DNA of 64,000 bases from Streptomyces galbus (GTDB taxonomy: Bacteria; Actinomycetota; Actinomycetes; Streptomycetales; Streptomycetaceae). How positions within the stretch are numbered: the stretch's first letter is position 1; every line of letters starts with the position of its first letter. Location: positions 1 to 64,000 of the forward strand of contig NZ_SZPR01000035.1 in NCBI RefSeq assembly GCF_005280195.1, read 5' to 3'. Both the position numbers and the translations under genes were made by a program. A model generated the notes under the pieces. That model ran no database searches. It saw only the letters and a program-made list of their open reading frames with translations, and had not been told where the DNA came from. Below are positions 24,834 through 32,139 of this stretch, one piece after another.

Positions 24834-25019
24834 ATGGCTTCCGTAGAGAAGACCGTCGAAGAAGTCCGCATCCGCGACGTCGACCTCGAGGCGGTGCTCG
24901 ACCCCGCCGAGGCGGACGGCGTCTTCCGGGACAGCAGGGAATGCGCCGCGCTCGCGCTGATCCAGGGTGAGGGCAGCCTGCTCCTCTCGCCGCCGACTCC
25001 GCGCCCGAAGAAGCGCTGA
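24834..25019 (+). CDS. 61-residue peptide heading an uncharacterised operon (possible RiPP precursor)
   Basis: ATG 24834 has GGGAGA eight bases upstream; an ATG nine bases earlier lies in that site. Residues 1-35 are acidic and helical (VEEVRIRDVDLEAVLDPAE). Then comes RECAALALIQGEGSLLL and a Pro-rich basic end SPPTPRPKKR. There is no signal peptide. The acidic leader-like half, contrasting C-terminal part, first place in the operon and following unknown proteins fit a RiPP precursor. No standard modifying enzyme (radical SAM, YcaO, LanM, ATP-grasp) is encoded, so a small regulatory or structural partner protein is an equal alternative. Confidence 0.65.
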   Translation: MASVEKTVEEVRIRDVDLEAVLDPAEADGVFRDSRECAALALIQGEGSLLLSPPTPRPKKR

Positions 25020-25028
25020 CCGGCTGAC

Positions 25029-25040
25029 GGGAACGTTCCC
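25029..25040. promoter_or_regulatory. 12-bp perfect palindrome in the peptide/25042 gene gap
   Basis: GGGAACGTTCCC lies in the 22-bp gap between the peptide stop and the next ATG. It could be an operator, or form a short RNA stem that covers the ribosome site of the second gene and so sets its translation level relative to the peptide. Confidence 0.35.
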
Positions 25041-25041
25041 C

Positions 25042-25743
25042 ATGAAGCAGTCAGGCGCTTCCGCCCTCTTGCAGGGCGCTGTGCAGGACCTCGCTTCGGG
25101 TGTGGCCTCCGCCCTTCGGGGCGGGGGCCGCACCTCGCGGGAGGACCTGCACGCAACGGTCCGGTCGACGAGCGATCTCGACCTCGCGGCGGCCCGGGTC
25201 CTCGGAGCCGACCTGCTCCTGCCGGCCGTCCTGGACGGCACCGCGCCCACCGGCCCCGAGGTGGACCTGGCGCGCCGGGCCTTCGACGCCTACCCGCCGC
25301 CGGTCACGGCGGCGCCCACCGTGGCGTGGAGCCACTGGGCCCTGGGCCACACCCTGCGCCGGGTCGGCGCACCCTCCGGGCCCGTCCCGGAGCCGGGCCC
25401 GGAACCCGACGCCTCCTGGCTGACCGGCGCACCGTGGCCCTCGCTCACCCACCACCTCGCGGTGCTCGCCCCGCTGGCGCTGCCCGGGCAGGACTGCGCG
25501 GTCGCCCGCCTCGCCCGGGGCCGCACGCTGGACGTCGCCCGGGGGTTCGTGCGCGCGATCCGCCGCCGCGACTGGTACCAGGCGGCCGGCGCCGGCCGCT
25601 GGCTGGCGGTGCTGCCCGATGTGCCGCACACCCTGGGCCTGCCGAGCGGACTGGACTTCGTCGAACTCATGGGCGGCGGGGACGCCCGCGTGCTGCTCCA
25701 GGTGCGGGCCGCGCGGCTGATCGGCAGCGGGGTGTCCGTGTGA
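25042..25743 (+). CDS. unrecognised protein, second gene of the 24.8-kb operon
   Basis: 233 residues, no signal peptide or membrane segment. It begins with a helix (SGASALLQGAVQDLASGVAS) and has the motifs AWSHWALGHTLRRVG, PSLTHHLAVLAPLALPG and RRRDWYQAAGAGRWLAVLP. Trp, His and Ala-rich helices recall the style of the next two proteins, but I cannot align them confidently. The ATG choice rests on position 22 bp after the peptide gene; the ribosome site is weak. The stop overlaps the next start (GTGA). Function unknown. Confidence 0.75.
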   Translation: MKQSGASALLQGAVQDLASGVASALRGGGRTSREDLHATVRSTSDLDLAAARVLGADLLLPAVLDGTAPTGPEVDLARRAFDAYPPPVTAAPTVAWSHWALGHTLRRVGAPSGPVPEPGPEPDASWLTGAPWPSLTHHLAVLAPLALPGQDCAVARLARGRTLDVARGFVRAIRRRDWYQAAGAGRWLAVLPDVPHTLGLPSGLDFVELMGGGDARVLLQVRAARLIGSGVSV

Positions 25744-26789
25744 GCGCGGCCGACGTGCGGCAGGTGGCCGGGTCGGACCTGCGGCGGACGGCGCGGGCGG
25801 TTCAGGAGGCGGCGCTGCGCTGGCTCTCCCGCAACCGGGCGCACTTCCTGCTCGGCGACGGCGCCCTCGCGCCGGACGGCCGGGTGAACGACAGTTGGAA
25901 GCCGCTCGGCGAACTGGCCCAGGTCTGCTCGACCCTGTGCGCCCGCACGCCCCCGTCGGACCCGGTCCACTCGTGCGCGCGCGAGCTGCTGGCCTTCGCC
26001 TGGCGGGAGACCGGGGAGGGGGCGCTGTTCCTCCCTCTGCAGCGGGGCGAACCGTTCGCCACGTACCCGCTGGAGGTGTACGCGGCCTTCGCCTCGGCCG
26101 GGTTGCGCCACCCCGGCTACGAACGGGCCGCGGCCACCGTCGCCGCGACCCGCGGCTGGCGGCTGACCGAACAGCACCCGACCCGCCGACTGGGCGTGCT
26201 GTGCGCCGAACGGCAGATCGGGCTCCACCGGGACGACCACGAGTCCGAGCTGCTCGCACGGACCTGGCTGGGCGGGCTGCCGGAGCCCTGGACGTTCGAG
26301 CGGGCCTCCGGCTACGCCCTCACCCACGTCGTGTTCCACCTGACCGACTGGGGCCGCGGCGGACCGGGCCTGCCCGCGGCGGTGGCCGACCACCTGGCGC
26401 ACTGGTCGCCCGCCTGGCTGGTGACGTGTCTGGAGGCCGGCCTGTGGGACCTCGCCTGTGAGGTGGCCGCCGTGGCGGCGCTCGTGCCCACGGCCAGGAC
26501 CGATGCCGCCTTCGAGGCGGCGCTGGGCGAGACCTGGCCCCGGATCGCGAGGGCGCAGTACACGTCGGGAGCCCTGTGCGAAGTCGACACCCGGATGCCG
26601 CAGGCGGCCCCGTCCCAGGAGGCCGTCCCCCGGGACGAGGGCGCCCCGGGGCCGGACGGGCACGGCTTCCGCACCTGTTACCACTCCACTCTCATGGCCG
26701 CTTTCGCCGCCGGGCTGACGCTCGCCCGGTGGGACGGCGTGTGCGACGAGCCCTCGCCGTCGTGGATGACGACAGGAGTCCCCGGATGA
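25740..26789 (+). CDS. helical His-motif protein A (paralogue of the next gene)
   Basis: 349 residues from GTG overlapping the previous stop. It shares an order of motifs with the next protein: WKPLGELAQVCSTL near residue 50, RELLAFAWRET, HPTRRLGVLCAERQIGL, WLGGLPEPWTFE, then THVVFHLTDWG and, near the C-terminus, CYHSTLMAAFAAGL. The H-x3-H pair in THVVFHL and the late YH are conserved in both, so a metal site is possible. All-helical, soluble. I recall a Streptomyces family like this as DUF6895 but cannot verify. Function unknown. Confidence 0.78.
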   Translation: MSAADVRQVAGSDLRRTARAVQEAALRWLSRNRAHFLLGDGALAPDGRVNDSWKPLGELAQVCSTLCARTPPSDPVHSCARELLAFAWRETGEGALFLPLQRGEPFATYPLEVYAAFASAGLRHPGYERAAATVAATRGWRLTEQHPTRRLGVLCAERQIGLHRDDHESELLARTWLGGLPEPWTFERASGYALTHVVFHLTDWGRGGPGLPAAVADHLAHWSPAWLVTCLEAGLWDLACEVAAVAALVPTARTDAAFEAALGETWPRIARAQYTSGALCEVDTRMPQAAPSQEAVPRDEGAPGPDGHGFRTCYHSTLMAAFAAGLTLARWDGVCDEPSPSWMTTGVPG

Positions 26790-27706
26790 CCGACACGCGT
26801 CTCCTGCACACGGTGGGCGTGCGCGCCCTGGAATGGCTGTGGGCCCACCGGGACGGCTTCCGGCTGGAGTCCGGCGTGGACCCCGAGATCGGCTTCCTGG
26901 AGCGGTTCAAGCCGGTGGGAGAACTCGCCCAGATCTGTGCCGTGCTGTTCCGCGAGGGCGTCGCCGGGTCGCGGCAGGCCGAACTGGCACGCGGCCTGCT
27001 GGACCACGCCTGGCGAGAGACCCTGGACGGCGGCCGGATGCTGGTCCGCGGCCAGCGCATCGAGCCGCTCTCACCGATCCCCGGCGAGGTGTACCTGCCG
27101 TTCAGGGAGCTGGGACACCGCATGCCCGACCTCGAGCGGTACGTGCTGCTCAACCACCGTCTGGCCAGCTCGACCGCCTGCGAGACGAAACCCAACCGGC
27201 GGCTCGGACTGTCCGCGTTCCAGCGGCGCTTCGGCCTGACTCCGCGCCCCCAGGAGCACGAGGTGCTGCCGTCGACCTGGCTGGCGCGCACACCCGAGCC
27301 GTGGACGGTGGAGGGGCACATCGCCTACGACGTGACGCACACCGTCTTCCACCTGACCCGCTGGGGCGAGGACCCGGACGGGCTGCCGCCGCGCCTGGCC
27401 GACTACCTCGCCGCCTGGCTGCCCGTGTGGCTCGACGACTGGCGCGACCTGCGCCGGTGGGACCTGCTGGGCGAACTCCTCGTCGTCGACGCCTGCCTGC
27501 CCCGGCCGACCCTCGACGAAGCGGCCTGGACGGCGTTCGCCGGGGCGCAGCAGCCGGACGGCGCCGTGCCCGCGGTGGGCGACCTGCCCGCGGTGGACGA
27601 CCCCCAGGACCTGTTCGACGTCGTGTACCACCCGACGCTGGTCGCCGCCTTCGCCTCCACGCTGGCCACGTCCCGGTCCCTCAGCGCACTGGCCCGGGCG
27701 TCATGA
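26786..27706 (+). CDS. helical His-motif protein B (paralogue of the previous gene)
   Basis: 306 residues, ATGA-coupled to protein A. The matching motifs are FKPVGELAQICAVL, RGLLDHAWRET, KPNRRLGLSAFQRRFGL, WLARTPEPWTVE, THTVFHLTRWG and VYHPTLVAAFASTL. It is shorter than protein A, lacking its N-terminal extension and a C-terminal insert. Tandem retention of two diverged copies suggests a heterodimer or two successive steps on one substrate. No nucleotide-binding or flavin motif was seen. Confidence 0.78.
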   Translation: MTDTRLLHTVGVRALEWLWAHRDGFRLESGVDPEIGFLERFKPVGELAQICAVLFREGVAGSRQAELARGLLDHAWRETLDGGRMLVRGQRIEPLSPIPGEVYLPFRELGHRMPDLERYVLLNHRLASSTACETKPNRRLGLSAFQRRFGLTPRPQEHEVLPSTWLARTPEPWTVEGHIAYDVTHTVFHLTRWGEDPDGLPPRLADYLAAWLPVWLDDWRDLRRWDLLGELLVVDACLPRPTLDEAAWTAFAGAQQPDGAVPAVGDLPAVDDPQDLFDVVYHPTLVAAFASTLATSRSLSALARAS

Positions 27707-28791
27707 GCGGCCGGACGGTCCTCTGGCCGGGCCAGGACCGCGATCCGGATCCCGTCCCGGCGCCGGGCGAACGGGAGGACGCACCCGACGAGGGAACCCT
27801 CGCCGAGCTGCTGACGGAGGCCGTGGACACGGCCGACGCCCCCGACGTCGTCTTCGCGCTGTCCCGGCACGGGCGACGACTCGTGCGGTGCGGCGGCACC
27901 GCCCCTCCCCCGGCGCTGCCCCGGCAGGACCTGCGCTACGAGATCGGGTCGGCCACCAAGTCGTTCACCGGGCTGCTGCTGACCGAGCTGATCCGGCGCG
28001 GGGTCCTCACCGGCGGCGAGCGGGCCGCCGTCCTGCTGTCGCCGGAGAACGTCCCGCACGCGTCCCGCGCCACGCCGGCGCACCTCGTGACGCACACCGC
28101 CGGACTGCCCGGACTGCCCGGGGATTTCTACCGCAGGGCCCTGCCCGCCTGGTCCACCGCCCCGTTCACGCGCTACCCGTCCGAGCGGGTCGTCGAGGCG
28201 TTCCTGCGGTACCGCCCCCGACGCGAGCCCGGGACGCACTGGCACTACTCCAACTTCGGGTTCGCCGTCCTCGGCCACGTCCTGGGCGCGGCCACCGGGG
28301 TGCCCTGGGAGGACCTGGTCGCCGAGCACCTCCTCGGCCCGCTGGGGCTGAGCGGCACCTCGCTGCGCCCCGGGGACACGGACCTCGACGCGACCGGCCG
28401 GCGCAAGGACGGGGTGACGCCCACGCCGTCCTTCGACCCGGGCGGCTTCCAGGCGGCCGGCGCGGTCCGGGCCACCCCGCACGACCTGCTCACGTTCCTG
28501 GAGGCCCACCTGCGGCCCGGCGACACGCCGTTGGCGGGCGCGCTGCGGTCGGTGCGCCGGCCGGTGCTGCGGCGCGGCCGGGGGCTCCTGGAGGAGCACA
28601 CGGTGAGCTGGTTCCGGCACCGGGTCGGGGGCGGGGCGATGTATTTCCACAGCGGCGCGACCCTCGGCCAGCAGGCGTTCCTGGGCTTCCGGCCGGACCT
28701 CGGGACGGCCCTGGTGGCGGTGTGCACGCGCCGGTTCCGCGCCCGCGATCCGTTCGTCGCCACGGCGTACGGGCTGCTCGCGGACCTGTGA
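27703..28791 (+). CDS. serine beta-lactamase-fold hydrolase/transpeptidase, last gene of the operon
   Basis: 362 residues, ATGA-coupled to protein B. It has the class C/DD-peptidase triad of motifs: S-x-x-K in GSATKSFTGLL (~residue 83), Y-x-N in HYSNFGFAVLG (~185) and H-x-G in FHSGATLGQQAF (~311). There is no signal peptide, so it should act in the cytoplasm, which is unusual for cell-wall enzymes but normal for biosynthetic esterases, peptidases and acyltransferases of this fold. In this operon it may trim or acylate the peptide or a small product (inference). Confidence 0.85.
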   Translation: MSGRTVLWPGQDRDPDPVPAPGEREDAPDEGTLAELLTEAVDTADAPDVVFALSRHGRRLVRCGGTAPPPALPRQDLRYEIGSATKSFTGLLLTELIRRGVLTGGERAAVLLSPENVPHASRATPAHLVTHTAGLPGLPGDFYRRALPAWSTAPFTRYPSERVVEAFLRYRPRREPGTHWHYSNFGFAVLGHVLGAATGVPWEDLVAEHLLGPLGLSGTSLRPGDTDLDATGRRKDGVTPTPSFDPGGFQAAGAVRATPHDLLTFLEAHLRPGDTPLAGALRSVRRPVLRRGRGLLEEHTVSWFRHRVGGGAMYFHSGATLGQQAFLGFRPDLGTALVAVCTRRFRARDPFVATAYGLLADL

Positions 28792-28878
28792 GCGGACCCG
28801 TGAGCGGACCTGCGCACGGTTCTGTGCGGCGAAGCGCCCGCCGGCCGGCCCCCGAACGGCCCGCTGACACGCCGGTGC

Positions 28879-28915
28879 GCCCGGGCGCGCAGGTGGTGTC
28901 ACCGCGCGCCCGGGC
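28879..28915. terminator. very strong bidirectional hairpin closing the 24.8-kb operon
   Basis: GCCCGGGCGCGC pairs perfectly with GCGCGCCCGGGC, and inside the loop GGTG pairs with CACC, giving a 16-bp stem with one bulged A. It lies between convergent genes and should stop both. Confidence 0.7.
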
Positions 28916-28941
28916 CGTGCGACGGCCGGGCCGGCGTCTCC

Positions 28942-30324
28942 TCAGAGACGCTGCCACAGGGCCGGGGTGACGTCCGGCGCCCAGGAGTTCTGCGCCTGGT
29001 GGGTCTGCAGGCAGCGGTAGCGGACCTGGCCGTGGGTGACCGTGGTGCCCACCTGGTACACCCGGCCGGAGCTCCAGCCGTCGGCCGCGCCGCTGTTGTC
29101 GGCCGGGACGGCGGTCGTCTCCCCGGTGGTCTTCAGGGTGAGGCCGAACGCGTCGAGGATCGGGTTGACCGGCTGGAAGAACGTGGTGCCGCCGGCCGTG
29201 CAGTCGCCGGAGCCGCCCGAGGTCACGCCCTGCGCCTGGGACCCGCTGATGTAGGAGCCGCCGGAGTCGCCGGGTTCGGCGCACACGTCGGTCTGGGTGA
29301 GCCCGTTGACGGTGCCCTCGGCGTAGTCGACGGTCGTGTCGCGCTGCTGGATGGTGCCGCAGTGCCAGCCGGTGGTGGAGCCGGAGCGGCACACCGCCGC
29401 GCCGACGACCGCCTCGACGGAGCCGGCGACCGGCACCAGTGCCCCGCCGTCGCCCTTCACGTTCGGCGTGGCGGTCCAGTCGGCGTTCGTGGCGATCCAG
29501 GACATGTCCTCGCCGGGGAACGTGGAGGCCTGGAACACGCCCTGGTCGGTCTGGTCGGCGCCCTTCGTCGTGGAACCGGCCTGTCCGCAGTGCCCGGCGC
29601 TGACGAAACCCTGCTGGTCGGCCTTGGTGATGGAGAAGCCGATGGAGCACCGCGCCACGTCGTCGATGTAGTAGGCGTCACCGCCGACGATGTCCGCGAA
29701 CAGGCGGGGGCGCTGGGCGGACACGCGGACGGCCGTGTGGTCGCCGGGGGCGTCGGCCGCCTTGACGAACGCGGCGGCGGCCGCACGGGTGGTGGCCTGG
29801 ACGACGACGCGGTTGGAGCGGACGTCGACGTACCAGACGGGCGTGGCGGCGGCGTCGACGCGCTGGGCGGCGGCGTCGAGCTTGTGCTGGACCGCGCGCA
29901 GTTCGTCCAGGTTCCAGCGGACGACCACGGCCTTCGCGCCCTGCGCCTCGATGGCGGGCACGTCCGCGCGGTCGGTGGTCGCCACGGTGAGGTCGGCCGA
30001 CGTCGCGCCCTTGACCCAGGCGCCGGCGAACCGCTTGCCCAGGGCGTTGTGCAGGACACCGGCCCGGGTGCCGGCCTCGGCCTCGTTGGCCAGGCGGTCG
30101 CTCGCCTGGCGGGGCGTCAGGCGCAGGTCGCGCTGCAGGGCGCGCAGCACCTCGGCCGACGGGGTGTCGGCGCCGACGGTCCGGGCGGCGGTGGGCAGGG
30201 GGCCGCGGTCGTGCGGCGGTGCGGCCGGCTCGGCCGACGCGGAAGGGTGGAGCGCGGTGAGCGCGAGCGTACCGAGTGCCGCCAGGGCGGCTCTGTGGGC
30301 GACCGCACGACGTCTGCCTGCCAT
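28942..30324 (-). CDS. secreted S1 serine protease with chitin-binding tail (streptogrisin C-like)
   Basis: 460 residues; AAGGAGG precedes the ATG. Layout: signal peptide (1-31), alpha-lytic-type prodomain (~55-210), chymotrypsin-like protease (~215-395) and a C-terminal CBM5/12-like domain (~415-460: WSSGRVYQVGTTVTHGQ, YRCLQTHQAQNSWAPD). The catalytic triad is visible as His in SAGHCG, Asp in GEDMSWI and Ser in PGDSGGS. The prodomain is a folding chaperone and inhibitor removed after export. The CBM probably docks it to chitin or cell walls. The next gene downstream encodes a protease inhibitor. Confidence 0.92.
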   Translation of the reverse strand: MAGRRRAVAHRAALAALGTLALTALHPSASAEPAAPPHDRGPLPTAARTVGADTPSAEVLRALQRDLRLTPRQASDRLANEAEAGTRAGVLHNALGKRFAGAWVKGATSADLTVATTDRADVPAIEAQGAKAVVVRWNLDELRAVQHKLDAAAQRVDAAATPVWYVDVRSNRVVVQATTRAAAAAFVKAADAPGDHTAVRVSAQRPRLFADIVGGDAYYIDDVARCSIGFSITKADQQGFVSAGHCGQAGSTTKGADQTDQGVFQASTFPGEDMSWIATNADWTATPNVKGDGGALVPVAGSVEAVVGAAVCRSGSTTGWHCGTIQQRDTTVDYAEGTVNGLTQTDVCAEPGDSGGSYISGSQAQGVTSGGSGDCTAGGTTFFQPVNPILDAFGLTLKTTGETTAVPADNSGAADGWSSGRVYQVGTTVTHGQVRYRCLQTHQAQNSWAPDVTPALWQRL

Positions 30325-30568
30325 TCGGCGTACCTCCTTGGGGTGCGGTGAGCGGTTCGTCAGGCCACAGGCCTAGCCACGCGGGAGCGTGCGATGACGG
30401 GGCGCGCGCCGTTTTGGTTCCTTCGGGGTACGCCGGGCGGGCATGTGCAGTAGTTCGCGCGGGAGTGTGCTGCGCGGGCCGCGCGGGCGGCGCCGCGCAC
30501 GGCCGAGCGGGCCGCCGGAACGGGTGCCCGGCGGCCCGGGTCGCCTGCGTGCCGCGAGGGTCAGCCGG

Positions 30569-30940
30569 TCAGCAGGAGGCGGTCCACTGGTGCGAGGAGT
30601 AGTCGTTGTCGTTCATGCCCCAGTCGTAGTAGTCGCCGCGGACGACGCAGAGGTCCTCGTTGACGTAGTTGACGTCCATGTACACGCGGACGTCGTCGTA
30701 CGTGGCCGGCGTGCCGTTGTTGTAGAGGGAGTCGGCCCGGTCGCCCCAGCCGTTGTCGTGCCAGTTGGGGTCGCTGCCGGTCCACCCCATCCGGGCGCCG
30801 GAGTAGTCGTCGTCGTCCCAGACGCAGAACTGGCCCTGGGGGCAGTCGCCGAGGGCGGCGGACGCGGTGGCGGCGGGCAGCAGCACGCCGGCCGCCGCCA
30901 GTGCCGCCGCCAGGGCCGTTCCGAGAAGGGCTCGTCGCAT
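30569..30940 (-). CDS. secreted peptidase inhibitor, family I36 (SMPI-like)
   Basis: 123 residues. AAGGAG is six bases before the ATG. The signal peptide ends near ATASA (residue ~28). The mature protein of ~95 residues has four Cys and the crystallin-like fold signature CPQGQFCVWDDDDYSGARM and DRADSLYNN of I36 inhibitors, which block metalloproteases such as thermolysin. It is transcribed ahead of the protease gene on the same strand, 244 bp apart. It may protect the producer or regulate extracellular proteolysis. Confidence 0.88.
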   Translation of the reverse strand: MRRALLGTALAAALAAAGVLLPAATASAALGDCPQGQFCVWDDDDYSGARMGWTGSDPNWHDNGWGDRADSLYNNGTPATYDDVRVYMDVNYVNEDLCVVRGDYYDWGMNDNDYSSHQWTASC

Positions 30941-30988
30941 GGTCGTTCTCCTTCGTGAGGGTGTGCGGTGCGGGTGGTGCCAGGTCCG

Positions 30989-31921
30989 TCAGGGGTTCGG
31001 GGCGGGCGTGCGGAGGACGGTGGCCGCCTCCGGCAGCGCCGCCCGCTCCAGGCGGACCAGCTCGTCGAGTTCCTCGCGGAACCGGTCGCGGACGCGGGGG
31101 CGCCAGTACGCCTCCCGCTGCCGCAGGGTGCGGGCCAGGCCGGAGGACCGGGCACAGGTCGCCTCGACGACGGCCGTGCGGACCTCCCGTGCGTGGGCCT
31201 CGGCCGGTGTGCTGCCCGGGGTGCGCCGGTCGAGTTCCGCGCGCAGTTGCCCGGGCGAGGCGACGTCGTGCCCGCGGGTGCGGGCGCACCGGCTCCAGGC
31301 GGCGACGCCGTCCTTGAAGTCGTCGTCGTCGCGGACGCGCTGGCGGACGAAGACGTCGATGTTGTCCGAGAGCCTTCGGGCCGGGAACCAGCGTCCGAGG
31401 TCCCCGTAGAGGGTCTTGCGGGCGGAGGCGAGGCAGCCGCGGTCGCTGGTGCTGAGCCGGCCGCCGCCGGGCAGCTCCACCGACACCTGGCGGCCCGTGC
31501 CGTAGAGGGCGCGTGCCCAGTCCGCCGAGGGGCGCGCCGGGGCGGCCTGCCCCGTGCGGGCGGGTGCGGCGCGGCGCGCGTCCGGGGCGGCGCCGGCGGC
31601 CGGGGTGAACGCGTCGCCGTAGCCGTACGTCTCGGCCCACGCGACGTCGGTCACGAGGTACGGGAAGCTGCGCCCGGGGCCCCGGTCGCGGGCGGACGGG
31701 TCGTCGGGGGGCGTCTCCCGGTAGGCCCAGCCCCGGTCGTGCATGCAGCGGTGGACCAGGCGTTCCTCCGCGCGGTGCAGGGTCGCCTTCTGGGCGGCCG
31801 ACAGGGGGGCTCCCGCGGGGGCGGGGTCGGCGGGCCCGGGCGAAGTGGCGTCGCAGGCGCCCAGCAGCAGGACGGCCGCCGTGACGGCCGTGGTGCCCAG
31901 CGCGCGTTTGGTGCGGCCCAT
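30989..31921 (-). CDS. lipoprotein of unknown function
   Basis: 310 residues; ATG with AAGGAG ten bases upstream. The lipobox LLGAC sits at residues ~19-23. The mature part is charged, with repeated Arg-rich helices and several Cys (VHRCMHDRG, SDRGCLASARK, SRCARTRGHD, EATCARSSG). No catalytic motif is recognisable. Proteins like this are common single genes in Streptomyces. It sits 48 bp upstream of the I36 inhibitor gene on the same strand and may be cotranscribed with it. Confidence 0.75.
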   Translation of the reverse strand: MGRTKRALGTTAVTAAVLLLGACDATSPGPADPAPAGAPLSAAQKATLHRAEERLVHRCMHDRGWAYRETPPDDPSARDRGPGRSFPYLVTDVAWAETYGYGDAFTPAAGAAPDARRAAPARTGQAAPARPSADWARALYGTGRQVSVELPGGGRLSTSDRGCLASARKTLYGDLGRWFPARRLSDNIDVFVRQRVRDDDDFKDGVAAWSRCARTRGHDVASPGQLRAELDRRTPGSTPAEAHAREVRTAVVEATCARSSGLARTLRQREAYWRPRVRDRFREELDELVRLERAALPEAATVLRTPAPNP

Positions 31922-32082
31922 GGTGCGGTGCTCCTTCGCGGGTGTCGTGACGCGGGTGGGGTGTCGCAGGGGTACGTGGGAGGCGTGCGTCGGAGGCGTA
32001 GGTGTACGGCGCTCGCCGCGCCCCGGCCGGCGGCGGGACCGGCCGGCCGGGGTGCGGTGGATCCAGCGAAGGGCACCGGGGA

Positions 32083-32118
32083 GTTGTCCGAAAGCCTCGT
32101 CGGCGGGGTCTGGACAAC
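32083..32118. promoter_or_regulatory. spaced inverted repeat downstream of the STAND gene
   Basis: GTTGTCC (32083-32089) and GGACAAC (32112-32118), 22 bp apart, lie between the STAND NTPase stop and the lipoprotein start. It could be an operator pair for the lipoprotein promoter or a weak hairpin. Confidence 0.3.
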
Positions 32119-32139
32119 CCGACAATGCGTCGGCGCAGG

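Noticed and set aside
28781..28820. Tandem GTGAGCGGACC-like units at the end of the beta-lactamase-fold gene
   Set aside because: Only about three short imperfect units, including the stop codon itself; likely local slippage, no array.
30325..30568. Possible small gene between the S1 protease and the I36 inhibitor
   Set aside because: Short frames only, Arg/Gly-rich without ribosome sites; region looks like promoter and spacer.
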